Assembly: GCA_964645705.1 (NCBI GenBank)
Contig: CAZYAB010000003.1
Coordinates: forward strand, 124,001 to 188,000
Direction: 5' to 3'
From: CAXGTL01 sp964645705
GTDB lineage: Archaea > Nanobdellota > Nanobdellia > Woesearchaeales > CAXGTL01
DNA length: 64,000 bases
Each line of letters begins with the position of its first letter. The first letter of the stretch is position 1. The notes beneath the pieces are model-generated. The model had not been told where the DNA came from and did no database searches. It was given only the letters and a program-made list of their open reading frames with translations. Made by a program: the position numbers and the translations under genes. Of the stretch, positions 32,116 through 40,376 are shown in pieces.

Positions 32116-33105
32116 ATGAAACTTTCACAATTTAACTATCAGTTACCTAAAAATTTAGTTGCACAAGAACCTATTGCTAATAGGGAAGAGTCTAGGTTAA
32201 TGGTTATTAGCGGTGATGAAATTATGCATGATCGTTTTTACAATTTAATCAACTACTTAAACAAAGACGATGTTCTTGTTATTAATGAGACAAAAGTTCT
32301 TAAGAATATGCTGATAGGCAAAAAGGTAACAGGAACAAAAATTTGGGCTGTTATTGAGGAAAAATTAAAAGATAATGTTTATAGATGTTTTTTAAGAGGT
32401 AAGAGACTTAAAATAGGTAATGTCATTAATTTTAAAGATAATCTTAAAGCCAAAATCTTGACAAGACAAGAAAATATTTGTAATTTAGAGTTTAATAAAA
32501 AATTTGAATTGGATAAAATAGCAGAACTGCCAATACCATTTTATGTTAAGAATCATGTAGATCAACAAGAAAGATATCAAACTGTGTTTGCTAAGAAAAA
32601 AGGGAGTTTGGCTGCGCCTACTGCTTCTCTACACTTTACAAAAGAATTGTTAGAAAAAATAAAGAATAAAGGTGTGAAGATTGCAAAAATAACTCTTCAC
32701 ATAAGTTTTGGGACTTTTTTACCAATAAAAGAATCAGACTTTACTAAACATAAAATGCATGAAGAGTATTATGAAGTTTCTGAACAAGCTGCCGACATAA
32801 TCAATAATTGCAAAGGTCGGTTAGTGTGCTGTGGCACAACCACTGTTCGTACTTTGGAAGCAGCTGCTGTTAATGGAAAGGTTGTTGCTGGTAAAAGTAA
32901 TACTGATCTTTTTATTTACCCAGGTTATAAATTCAAGATGCCAATCAAGATGATGATTACTAACTTCCATCTACCTAAATCATCTTTGTTGTTATTAGTT
33001 TCTGGGTTTTATGGTAAAGATAAAATATTTAAAGCATATGAAGAAGCTATTGAGAAAAAGTATAAGTTTTATTCATTTGGCGATGCTATGTTGTTGGTTA
33101 AGTGA
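32116..33105 (+). CDS. queA: S-adenosylmethionine:tRNA ribosyltransferase-isomerase
   Basis: 329 residues. QueA motifs along the chain: FNYQLPKNLVAQEPIANREE and SRLMVISG at the start, LVINETKVLKNMLIG, the SLAAPTASLHFTKELLEKI block, ITLHISFGTFLPIKE, CCGTTTVRTLEAAA and ITNFHLPKSSLLLLVSGF. The enzyme moves the ribosyl part of SAM onto preQ1 in tRNA, making epoxyqueuosine. Queuosine is a bacterial/eukaryal modification; archaea normally make archaeosine. It faces queH, overlapping it by 33 nt at the 3' ends. It starts 9 nt after rimK ends. Confidence 0.94.
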   Translation: MKLSQFNYQLPKNLVAQEPIANREESRLMVISGDEIMHDRFYNLINYLNKDDVLVINETKVLKNMLIGKKVTGTKIWAVIEEKLKDNVYRCFLRGKRLKIGNVINFKDNLKAKILTRQENICNLEFNKKFELDKIAELPIPFYVKNHVDQQERYQTVFAKKKGSLAAPTASLHFTKELLEKIKNKGVKIAKITLHISFGTFLPIKESDFTKHKMHEEYYEVSEQAADIINNCKGRLVCCGTTTVRTLEAAAVNGKVVAGKSNTDLFIYPGYKFKMPIKMMITNFHLPKSSLLLLVSGFYGKDKIFKAYEEAIEKKYKFYSFGDAMLLVK

Positions 33106-33633
33106 TTTTTTTTTTGAAAATTTACATCCACAATAAATCTGTCTATAAAGATTGTGTTTTTTGCTTAATTCTGTGCTGTGTTTAAAACCATCTTTTTGTT
33201 TGAAGTTTGATTCTAAATATTTGACGTTGTATTGCTTGCTTAGTCCTGATCCTATTTTGTTTATTAATGTGTGGCTTTTATGCGGACTTATAGTTAAAGT
33301 TGTTGCAAATATTTCAAAATTGTTTTGTTTTGCAAACTCTGCTGTTCTTTCTAAATTAAATCTAAAGCAAATCTCACATCTTTTGCCTTTTTCTGGTTCT
33401 TGTTCATAACCTTTTATTGTTTTAAGCCATTCCTGATGATTATATTCGTCTGCAATTAATTTTACATTCATTATCTTGCTTATTTTTTCTGCATTTTCTA
33501 ATCTTTTTTCATATTCTTGTTTAGGATAAATGTTTGAGTTAGAAAAGAATAAAGTAATTTCATAGTCTTTTTTTAATAACTCAATAACATAAGCAGAACA
33601 ACATGCACAACATGTGTGTAATAATAATTTCAT
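33073..33633 (-). CDS. queH: Epoxyqueuosine reductase QueH
   Basis: 186 residues. QueH (DUF208) signatures: LLLHTCCACCSAYVIELLKK, the RCEICFRFNLERTAEFAKQN block, TTLTISPHKSHTLINKIG, and DGFKHSTELSKKHNLYRQ followed by IYCGC. The clustered cysteines bind Fe-S and the reductive metal site. QueH reduces epoxyqueuosine to queuosine, the step after QueA, and replaces the cobalamin enzyme QueG. The ATG at 33633 is used: it sits 1 nt after the gpmI stop, so an earlier in-frame start would overlap gpmI. Confidence 0.93.
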   Translation of the reverse strand: MKLLLHTCCACCSAYVIELLKKDYEITLFFSNSNIYPKQEYEKRLENAEKISKIMNVKLIADEYNHQEWLKTIKGYEQEPEKGKRCEICFRFNLERTAEFAKQNNFEIFATTLTISPHKSHTLINKIGSGLSKQYNVKYLESNFKQKDGFKHSTELSKKHNLYRQIYCGCKFSKKKSLNQQHSIAK

Positions 33634-33634
33634 T

Positions 33635-35140
33635 TTATAATAAATATTTAACAATTAAACTTTCACCAGTCATTTCATCTGGTTTTTCTATGTGAAGCAA
33701 GTCAAGAACAGTAGGTGCAATATCTGCTAAGATTCCCTTTGACTTAATCTTAACATTTTGGTTATATATCATAAAGAATACAGGATTTGTTGTATGAGCA
33801 GTGTCTGTTTCATTATAACCTTCTATCATATGCTCACAATTTCCATGGTCGGCAGTAATAATTGCTACACCATTCAATGATTTCACTTTTTCAATTACCT
33901 TGCCAACGCATTCATCAACTGTTTCAACTGCTTTGATTGCTGCTTTTAATACACCTGTGTGGCCAACCATGTCGCCGTTTGCAAAGTTTATTATTAATAC
34001 ATCCTGCTTTTTTATATTTTCAAGTACTTTTGAACAAACTTCATCAGCACTCATCTCTGGTTGCAGGTCATATGTTGGAATTCTAGGACTTGGTATCATA
34101 ATTCTTTCTTCATTTTTAAAAGGTGTTTCTCTTAAACCATTGAAAAAATAAGTAACATGTGCGTATTTTTCTGTTTCAGCTATTCTCAATTGTCTTAGAT
34201 CATTATTACTTAGAACTTCACCAAGTGTGTTTTTCGGATAAATAGGTGGAAAAACTACTTTAAAATTCTTAAAATCATCATCATATTGTGTAAATGCAAT
34301 CAAATTAACATCTTTGTATTCTCTTTCAAATTCTTTGAAAGTAGGATCAATAAATGCTTGTGTTAATTGCCTTGCTCTGTCTTCCCTATAATTAAAGAAA
34401 ATAATTGTATCTTTTTCTTTAATACCATGATAATCTCCTGTTACTAATGGTACTATGAATTCATCTCCTATTTTCTTTTTATAAGATTGTTTTAATGCAT
34501 CAAATATGTTTTTATTATATAAACCAGATGCATCTACAATTGTATTGTATGCTTTTTTTGTTCTGTTCCATCTCTTGTCTCTGTCCATTGCATAATACCT
34601 GCCGCAGATAGTAGCTATCATGCCAACCCCTTTTAGCTTTTTTTGAAGTTTTTTTATGTATTTCTTAGCAACCATTGGTTTTGTATCACGACCATCTAAA
34701 AATGCATGAACATAAACCTTACAATTATATTTTTTTGCCATGTCAATAAGTGCAAAAAGATGGTCAATGTGGCTGTGCACTGCTCCGTCACTTACTAATC
34801 CTATCAAATGTATATATTCATTCTTGTCAAAAGCTTCTATTAAACTAGGTATTTCAAAAAAACTTTTGTCTTTGATAGAATTATTTATCCTCATTAAATA
34901 TTGTTCAACTATCCTGCCTGAACCTATATTCATGTGACCTACTTCAGAATTACCCATAATGCCTTTTGGCAAGCCAACTGCTTCACCAGATGCTTTTAAA
35001 ATACCATACGGACATGTTTTTGTTAATTTGTCTAGAATCGGTGTCTTAGCTAGTTTAATAGCATTTCCTTTTTTTTTCCAAGTTAAACCAAAACCATCTA
35101 AAATCATTAAAACAACTGGTTTCTTCACTTCCTCTACCAT
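33635..35140 (-). CDS. gpmI: 2,3-bisphosphoglycerate-independent phosphoglycerate mutase, bacterial-type
   Basis: 501 residues. Motifs: VVLMILDGFGLTWKKKGNAI, the catalytic serine in GIMGNSEVGHMNIGSGR, FLDGRDTKPMVAKKYI, ICGRYYAMDRDKRWNRTKKA, FFNYREDRARQLTQAF and ITADHGNCEHMI with metal ligands. It interconverts 3- and 2-phosphoglycerate. This ~510-residue GpmI type is typical of bacteria and plants; most archaea use the shorter ApgM. It lies just downstream of enolase on the same strand, giving consecutive glycolytic steps. Confidence 0.95.
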   Translation of the reverse strand: MVEEVKKPVVLMILDGFGLTWKKKGNAIKLAKTPILDKLTKTCPYGILKASGEAVGLPKGIMGNSEVGHMNIGSGRIVEQYLMRINNSIKDKSFFEIPSLIEAFDKNEYIHLIGLVSDGAVHSHIDHLFALIDMAKKYNCKVYVHAFLDGRDTKPMVAKKYIKKLQKKLKGVGMIATICGRYYAMDRDKRWNRTKKAYNTIVDASGLYNKNIFDALKQSYKKKIGDEFIVPLVTGDYHGIKEKDTIIFFNYREDRARQLTQAFIDPTFKEFEREYKDVNLIAFTQYDDDFKNFKVVFPPIYPKNTLGEVLSNNDLRQLRIAETEKYAHVTYFFNGLRETPFKNEERIMIPSPRIPTYDLQPEMSADEVCSKVLENIKKQDVLIINFANGDMVGHTGVLKAAIKAVETVDECVGKVIEKVKSLNGVAIITADHGNCEHMIEGYNETDTAHTTNPVFFMIYNQNVKIKSKGILADIAPTVLDLLHIEKPDEMTGESLIVKYLL

Positions 35141-35189
35141 ATACTATATAGAATGGGGTTGGGGTTTTTAAATATTTGGGGTTTTTTAA

Positions 35190-36434
35190 CTAAAACCCAT
35201 ACTTAGCTCTTTTACCCAACTCTTTCTCAATCTTTAGAAGTCTATTATACTTAGCAATCCTTTCACCACGGCAAGGAGCACCTGACTTTATCTGGCCACA
35301 ACCTAAGCCAACTGCTAAATCAGCAATAAAAGAATCAGTTGTTTCACCTGATCTGTGTGAGACCATTATATTCCACTTAGCTCTTTTTGCAATGTGTGCT
35401 GCGTCCAGAGCTTCAGTCAATGTGCCTATTTGATTGACTTTTAGCAGAAGCGCATTGCATAGATCATATCTTCTTGCAAATCTTATTCTATCTGGATTCG
35501 TGACAAGCAAATCATCACCCACTATCTGTATTTTTTTACCTAAAACATCAACCATTTCTTTCCAATTAAGATAATCTTCTTGATCAAATGGATCTTCAAT
35601 AGAAATAATAGGATATTGTTCTACTAAATGTTCATAAAGTTTGATTAATTTATATGGTTTTAGCCACCAACCACCTACTTTGTACAGATTATGATGATAG
35701 AATTCAGAAGCAGCTGCGTCTATTGCAATTTTTACTTTTTTTCCATAACTTAATTCATCTATTGCTTTGCAAATTATTCTAAGTGGTTGGTAAACGTGTT
35801 TTAATTGGTATGGTGCAAAACCTCCTTCATCACCAATGTTTGTTGAACCTTTACCATATCTTTTGTGAAGGTCTTTTTTTAATTGGTGATAGATTTCACT
35901 TCCAATGCGCATAGCTTCACTAAAATTCTTTGCTTTTACAGGTGCAATCATGAATTCTTGAAAACTTAATTTGTTATCAGCATGCTTTCCACCATTTATT
36001 ATGTTAAAAAATGGAACAGGCAGTGTTTTATGATTACCAAAATAAGAATATAGTGGCTTATCTTCAACAATGCTCCTTAATCTTGCGCATGCTAAACTTA
36101 TTGCTAATATTGAATTAGCACCTAGCTTTGATTTATTTTTTGTACAGTCAAAGTCTATCATAAAATTATCAATATTTTTTTGTTCTCTTATATCAAAGCC
36201 TTTTAACTTTCTACCAATTAGGTGTATGTTTTTGACAGCTTTAAGAACACCTTCGCCATTATATCTTTTTTTATCATGATCTCTTAATTCTATTGCTTCA
36301 TGCTTGCCTGTTGATGCGCCGCTTGGTACTTTTGCTGTTGCAAACTTGTTTTTACAATAAACAGTAGCTTCAACAGTTGGATTACCTCTAGAATCAAGAA
36401 TTTCCCTTCCTATTACTTTTGTTATTTTATACAT
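35190..36434 (-). CDS. eno: Enolase
   Basis: 414 residues, full length. Signature residues: VIGREILDSRGNPTVEATVY, GANSILAISLACARL, GGKHADNKLSFQEFMI, GDEGGFAP, the metal aspartate and catalytic lysine in QIVGDDLLVTN and LLLKVNQIGTLTEALDAA, and VSHRSGETTDSFIADLAVG. It dehydrates 2-phosphoglycerate to PEP, the step after GpmI encoded next. GAGGTAAA ribosome-binding site precedes the ATG. A G-rich element lies ~25 nt upstream. Confidence 0.97.
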   Translation of the reverse strand: MYKITKVIGREILDSRGNPTVEATVYCKNKFATAKVPSGASTGKHEAIELRDHDKKRYNGEGVLKAVKNIHLIGRKLKGFDIREQKNIDNFMIDFDCTKNKSKLGANSILAISLACARLRSIVEDKPLYSYFGNHKTLPVPFFNIINGGKHADNKLSFQEFMIAPVKAKNFSEAMRIGSEIYHQLKKDLHKRYGKGSTNIGDEGGFAPYQLKHVYQPLRIICKAIDELSYGKKVKIAIDAAASEFYHHNLYKVGGWWLKPYKLIKLYEHLVEQYPIISIEDPFDQEDYLNWKEMVDVLGKKIQIVGDDLLVTNPDRIRFARRYDLCNALLLKVNQIGTLTEALDAAHIAKRAKWNIMVSHRSGETTDSFIADLAVGLGCGQIKSGAPCRGERIAKYNRLLKIEKELGKRAKYGF

Positions 36435-36458
36435 TTTACCTCTTTTTTTTGTTTGGTT

Positions 36459-36516
36459 TACCCACCAATCCTTTCCCCCGACCGCCCACCCGAGGACGAT
36501 AGAGACAATGTTAGGT
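36459..36516 (-). repeat. G-rich intergenic element, copy F
   Basis: Begins ~28 nt after the stop of the PAC2 gene and ends ~24 nt before the enolase ATG. Minus strand: ACATTGTCTCTATCG lead, then CGGGTGGGCGGTCGGGGGAA, GGATTGG and TGGGTAAACC. Four G-runs of three or more make quadruplex formation possible. Same family as copies at 131, 9121, 15984, 18966 and 23621. Confidence 0.65.
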
Positions 36517-36543
36517 ATATTATTTTATGTTTGGTAGTTTGTT

Positions 36544-37338
36544 TCAACCAATATAATTAATATCTTTTCCGAATTTTCTCATCTTGTTAAGAGCTGTTTT
36601 TTTAGATACTTTTGCTAATTCATCTGTTCTTTTTAAGATCTCTGATTCCATTTCTTTGATCTCTTTTTCTAATCTTTCGAATTTCAAATTAAGTTTGAGC
36701 TTTTTATTTAAGAATTTTAATATCTTTTTTGAACCTTTTATTCCTAAGAACATTGGATGAGCAAATGTTTCTGCTAATAGTGCAATCGCGTCTATGTTTC
36801 TTTTTTTTGCTAATCCTAGTAATAATCCTGTTATGCCTATGATAGGACCAACAATACCATATAAATTAAGATTTATATCTTCTTGTTTATATTTTTTTAT
36901 GATTTTTTTATTATTTCCAGTGCAGTAAAGTTGGGGTTTTTTTGGAATCATCTGAAGTCCTATTCCGCCCAATGTAATTATTTCTTTACATTTTAGTTTA
37001 GTGCAAATGTCAATAATTATTTCAGAAAATTCATATGAACTTACTTCATCAATTGGTTGAACATCTCCTGCCAAAAATAATAAATCATTTTTCTTTTTGT
37101 TTTTGAATTTTTTATAATAAATTGAAATGCTTGGAAGTTCAATAAGATTATTTTCATTTACAAAAACAGAATGGGGAAAGGTATAAGAGAAAAAACTGTA
37201 TAATTTCTTTGCTTTGATTTCATCAATAATAAAATCAACCGCAACTTTGCCAACATTGCCTATTCCTGGTAATCCCTCAACTAATATTGGATTGTTTAAC
37301 TTTGGGAGTTTACCAATTTGTTCAACTTTCCACGTCAT
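36544..37338 (-). CDS. PAC2-family protein (proteasome assembly chaperone-like)
   Basis: 264 residues. PAC2 motifs: NPILVEGLPGIGNVGKVAVD near the start, IITLGGIGLQMIPKKPQLYC, the GIVGPIIGITGLLLGLAKKR block and IALLAETFAHPMFLGIKGSK. The C-terminal ~50 residues are a Lys/Glu coiled coil. Archaeal PbaB-type members of this family bind proteasome-related ATPases or act as chaperones; the exact partner here is unknown. Two short spacers separate it from enolase and the IMPase-like gene. Confidence 0.85.
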   Translation of the reverse strand: MTWKVEQIGKLPKLNNPILVEGLPGIGNVGKVAVDFIIDEIKAKKLYSFFSYTFPHSVFVNENNLIELPSISIYYKKFKNKKKNDLLFLAGDVQPIDEVSSYEFSEIIIDICTKLKCKEIITLGGIGLQMIPKKPQLYCTGNNKKIIKKYKQEDINLNLYGIVGPIIGITGLLLGLAKKRNIDAIALLAETFAHPMFLGIKGSKKILKFLNKKLKLNLKFERLEKEIKEMESEILKRTDELAKVSKKTALNKMRKFGKDINYIG

Positions 37339-37382
37339 AGAATGGGATATGGTTTGTTGGTTTATAAAGGTTATCTTTGTTT

Positions 37383-38681
37383 TTATATATCATTGATTGA
37401 TATTAATCCATTATCCATTGAGATTGCTCTTTCCATATATTCATCAAAAGCTCTTAGATGACCTTTAAATTTTTCAGGAAGCTCCCTTTTAATATGTTTA
37501 TGAAAATCTATATAGTCCTGATTACTGAATTCCAATCCAAAGTGTATTTTTAGAATCATTATAGGATAATTTACCTCAACATATCTTTTTCTAAAAAATT
37601 CAATGAGTTTTCTGATGCTTTCAGCACTTAAATTACCATATATTTCAAGTTTAGATTTTATTATTCTAACTAATCTTTTCGCTTTAAATTCTCCAACATC
37701 TTCTAAAGTATTACTTTCATCTATATTAATACTCCTGCCTATCTTGTTGAAATCCCATGTGCATTCTCTATATCTTGGTTTAGCATTTTTTCCATATACT
37801 ATCAAATCATGATCTTCTTTGTTTGCTGCAATAATGTTTTCACCGACTCTTCTGTTCAATCCTCCATCTCTTGAATAGTCTGGGTTATTAATATCATAAA
37901 ATATTGCATCAGATAAACTAAAACCTAAAAGGTCAGTTATTATACAACCTGCTTCTTCTAGTACTAATGCAGAAGCCAAAACATCCCAACATTTTGTTAC
38001 ATTTCTATGATCCCCATAAGCTCTGAGATTAGAGTCAGCAACTTCAACCAATCTTGTGCCAGTTGAATCTATGCTTCTTAGTTGATTTCCAAAGTGCCAA
38101 TCAAATAATTGTGTTAACCATTCTTGTTTCGTTCTTTGAGAGATTTCTGTTGTATAAGCATAAGGTGAAGGCACTTCACTAAGATCTGTTTTCTTCTTTT
38201 TTAGATTTCTTTTCTTTCCATTATCAATTATATAAGCACCTCTTCCTCTTTCACCAACAAATACCCTTCTATCGTATAAGTTTGCAACAACTGCTGCTTC
38301 TAAATCCTTACCTATTAATCTAGGTTTGTATTTTGCAATAGCTATGTTAATACCATGAGGAAGAGCATTGATTGCATTTTGAGTTCCTTCTATTTCATCT
38401 AAAAGGATTGCAAATTCAGGATCTTCAACTTCTGAAACTCCTTCTTCACCAAGGATCACTGCTCTAATGCCTATTTGATTAAAGTAATCAACAAAAGAAT
38501 CATGTACAGTTTCATCCATTAGTGTAACAATATCTCCAGTGTCATCTTTTTTGATGATATTCACAAGCGGCGTGTTTATCTCGTCAAGATTATGCATAGA
38601 ATATTCTAAAGCTCCAAGTAGGTAACCTATCATTCCTTGTGATTTGTATCTTCCATAGATTTCTTTTATAGTTAGATTCAT
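37383..38681 (-). CDS. Inositol-monophosphatase-superfamily protein with extra C-terminal domain
   Basis: 432 residues. The IMPase fold is seen in AVILGEEGVSEVEDPEF (Glu 79/80), FAILLDEIEGTQNAI (residues 92-105, in place of the usual DPIDGT), GTRLVEVADSNLRAYGD and CWDVLASALVLEEAGCII, which carries the last metal aspartate. The second aspartate of the DxxD motif is a glutamate (E98). Known relatives hydrolyse sugar or inositol phosphates; some archaeal ones are FBPases. Residues ~305-432 are an added domain of unknown family. Substrate is not predictable. Confidence 0.75.
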   Translation of the reverse strand: MNLTIKEIYGRYKSQGMIGYLLGALEYSMHNLDEINTPLVNIIKKDDTGDIVTLMDETVHDSFVDYFNQIGIRAVILGEEGVSEVEDPEFAILLDEIEGTQNAINALPHGINIAIAKYKPRLIGKDLEAAVVANLYDRRVFVGERGRGAYIIDNGKKRNLKKKKTDLSEVPSPYAYTTEISQRTKQEWLTQLFDWHFGNQLRSIDSTGTRLVEVADSNLRAYGDHRNVTKCWDVLASALVLEEAGCIITDLLGFSLSDAIFYDINNPDYSRDGGLNRRVGENIIAANKEDHDLIVYGKNAKPRYRECTWDFNKIGRSINIDESNTLEDVGEFKAKRLVRIIKSKLEIYGNLSAESIRKLIEFFRKRYVEVNYPIMILKIHFGLEFSNQDYIDFHKHIKRELPEKFKGHLRAFDEYMERAISMDNGLISINDI

Positions 38682-38750
38682 ATGGAGCTGTAAATAATTA
38701 GTATTATATAAGTTTTTATAGAACGTATTACAATTGTTGTTTAATAGGAT

Positions 38751-38927
38751 TTATAATAATCCTTTTTCTTCTAATCCCTTTCTTTTTGCTTTTCTTCTTA
38801 AATCTCCGTATTTGTCGTCAGGGCTAAACTTGGGCGGTTTTACTTCGGCGCAGTTTCCGCCACAATCACATTTTTTACTTAGAGAATATTTTCCACATTT
38901 AATACATCTTAGAATGTGTTTAGTCAT
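38751..38927 (-). CDS. nop10: H/ACA ribonucleoprotein subunit Nop10
   Basis: 58 residues. Begins MTKHILRCIKCGKYSLSKKC and carries the linker VKPPKFSPDDKYGDLRRKAK, a perfect Nop10 pattern. Zinc-ribbon cysteines are at 8, 11, 20 and 22, with an extra Cys26; the second pair is CxC instead of the usual CPxC. Nop10 binds the pseudouridine synthase Cbf5 in H/ACA RNPs, which supports H/ACA guide RNAs existing in this genome. The ATG overlaps the aIF2-alpha stop (ATGA), an arrangement widely conserved in archaea. Confidence 0.93.
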   Translation of the reverse strand: MTKHILRCIKCGKYSLSKKCDCGGNCAEVKPPKFSPDDKYGDLRRKAKRKGLEEKGLL

Positions 38928-39706
38928 TTTTCTTTTCTTTGGAATCTTCCTATACTATCGTTTTCTATCATATAGTCAATGGCTGCATTTGTTACATCAT
39001 AAACTAATGCTTCTGCTTCATTATAATCTTTTGCAGTTATAGATAATCCATATTTGCCTGCTCCTTTGTATTTTATTATTGTTTCTTTGTTTGCTTTGTC
39101 AAGAGCTTTTTTTATTGCTTGTTTTATGATTTCGACTCCGTTCTCTTTGTAACTTTTTAAAATAAGATTTCCAGAAATATTTACTTTTGGTAGCTTGATC
39201 CTCTCTTTTACTAGTCTTGTTAATTTTTCTAAATATTTTTTTTCAATATTTAATTTTTCAAAATCTGTCTCACCTGAGACAATGTCTAAAAAACATGTAT
39301 ACAAAAATTCATACTTTTTATTAATTTTTTCAAAAATGTCAAAATATACTTTTTTAGTGTTTAGTTTTAGTTCAGATGCTAGATTTTCTATTATTTTTTC
39401 AGCTTTTTGTTCTTGTTTAATTTGTTCTAGTTTTGCTCTTTTCTGACCTTCATTCACTCTTCTTAATGATAAGTCTATGTGACCTTTTACATTGTCTATT
39501 TTTAAAATTTTGCACACTATTTTCTTTCCTTCTACAACATAATCTCTTAAGTTTCTTATTCTTCCTGGTGATACTTCTGAAATATATATCATTCCTTGTT
39601 TTCCAAACTCATCTAAAACAACGAATACAGAATGATGAAATATCTTTGTAACAGTACATAAAGCAAGTTCTCCTTCCTGAGGCATTCTTTTTCTTTTTAA
39701 TAGCAT
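38924..39706 (-). CDS. eif2a: Translation initiation factor aIF2 subunit alpha
   Basis: 260 residues. N-terminal S1 domain: PQEGELALCTVTKIFHHSVF, then YISEVSPGRIRNLRDYVVEG, IVCKILKIDNVKGHIDLSLR and RRVNEGQK. The helical middle domain spans ~95-175 and the C-terminal alpha-beta domain ~180-255, ending AIDYMIENDSIGRFQRKEK. With beta and gamma it brings Met-tRNA to the ribosome. Located between eS27 and nop10 as in most archaea. Confidence 0.95.
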   Translation of the reverse strand: MLLKRKRMPQEGELALCTVTKIFHHSVFVVLDEFGKQGMIYISEVSPGRIRNLRDYVVEGKKIVCKILKIDNVKGHIDLSLRRVNEGQKRAKLEQIKQEQKAEKIIENLASELKLNTKKVYFDIFEKINKKYEFLYTCFLDIVSGETDFEKLNIEKKYLEKLTRLVKERIKLPKVNISGNLILKSYKENGVEIIKQAIKKALDKANKETIIKYKGAGKYGLSITAKDYNEAEALVYDVTNAAIDYMIENDSIGRFQRKEK

Positions 39707-39726
39707 TTTTGTTAATTATTTTTTAA

Positions 39727-39912
39727 CTAATCCAAAATCTCGAGTATTCTTGCTTTGATCTTTGCTTTGCCTCCTTGTGAACTAGCCAGTTTTTTATCGC
39801 AAACAAGACATTTTACTTCTGTTGAAGCTTTTCCAAACATAATTTGCTCGTTTTTGCATTTTGGACACCTAATTTTGACAAATTTGCTATTAGGTTCTTT
39901 TGATTTAGTCAT
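39727..39912 (-). CDS. rps27e: 30S ribosomal protein eS27
   Basis: 61 residues. The zinc ribbon RCPKCKNEQIMFGKASTEVK and then CLVCDKKLASSQGGKAKIKA is diagnostic. It lies in the conserved eL42-eS27-aIF2-alpha-Nop10 order, with 20 nt to eif2a. A GGAGGAATATT ribosome-binding site precedes the ATG. Confidence 0.95.
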   Translation of the reverse strand: MTKSKEPNSKFVKIRCPKCKNEQIMFGKASTEVKCLVCDKKLASSQGGKAKIKARILEILD

Positions 39913-39994
39913 TTTAATATTCCTCCAAATATTACTTGATCATATATAAGAAAAAGTGTTTATTTATAAAAGTTTAGGGTTATAAGAAGTTTTT

Positions 39995-40312
39995 TTATAC
40001 GAATTCTAGTTTCTTTGCTCTAATTCCTTTTTTCTGAGTATGTACTTTTTTACATTCGCTACAAGTAAATCTTAAGTCTGATTTTTTGGTTAGTTTTTTG
40101 TTGTATCTTTTCCAGGAATTCATTGCCCCTTTTGAATATCTTCCTAAATTGCCTGTTCCTGCTCTTCTGCCTCTTTTTTTAGTCCTTTTCTGGCTTCCGT
40201 GGCTCATAGTATGTTTTTTATTTAGTCCTCTAAATGATTGATTCTTTATCTTATGACTAGTGTGCTTTTTACAGTATGGACAATATCTTTTCTTTGATTT
40301 GGGAAGTTTCAT
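39995..40312 (-). CDS. rpl44e: 50S ribosomal protein eL42 (L44e)
   Basis: 105 residues. Pattern: MKLPKSKKRYCPYCKKHTSH at the start, the GRRAGTGNLGRYSKGAMNSW motif of L44e in mid-protein and a second Cys pair FTCSECKKVHTQKKGIRAKK at the end. It binds zinc and lies near the tRNA E-site. First gene of the eL42-eS27-aIF2-alpha-Nop10 group. Confidence 0.95.
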   Translation of the reverse strand: MKLPKSKKRYCPYCKKHTSHKIKNQSFRGLNKKHTMSHGSQKRTKKRGRRAGTGNLGRYSKGAMNSWKRYNKKLTKKSDLRFTCSECKKVHTQKKGIRAKKLEFV

Positions 40313-40376
40313 AATATATATGAGAAAATATTATGTATTTAAAAACTTATCTATAATAAACGTTGGTGCAGTGCAT

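Noticed and set aside
35140..35190. GGGGTTGGGG run before gpmI as another G-rich element copy
   Set aside because: It lies on the opposite strand orientation and lacks the hairpin and GGTGGGTAA end of the family.
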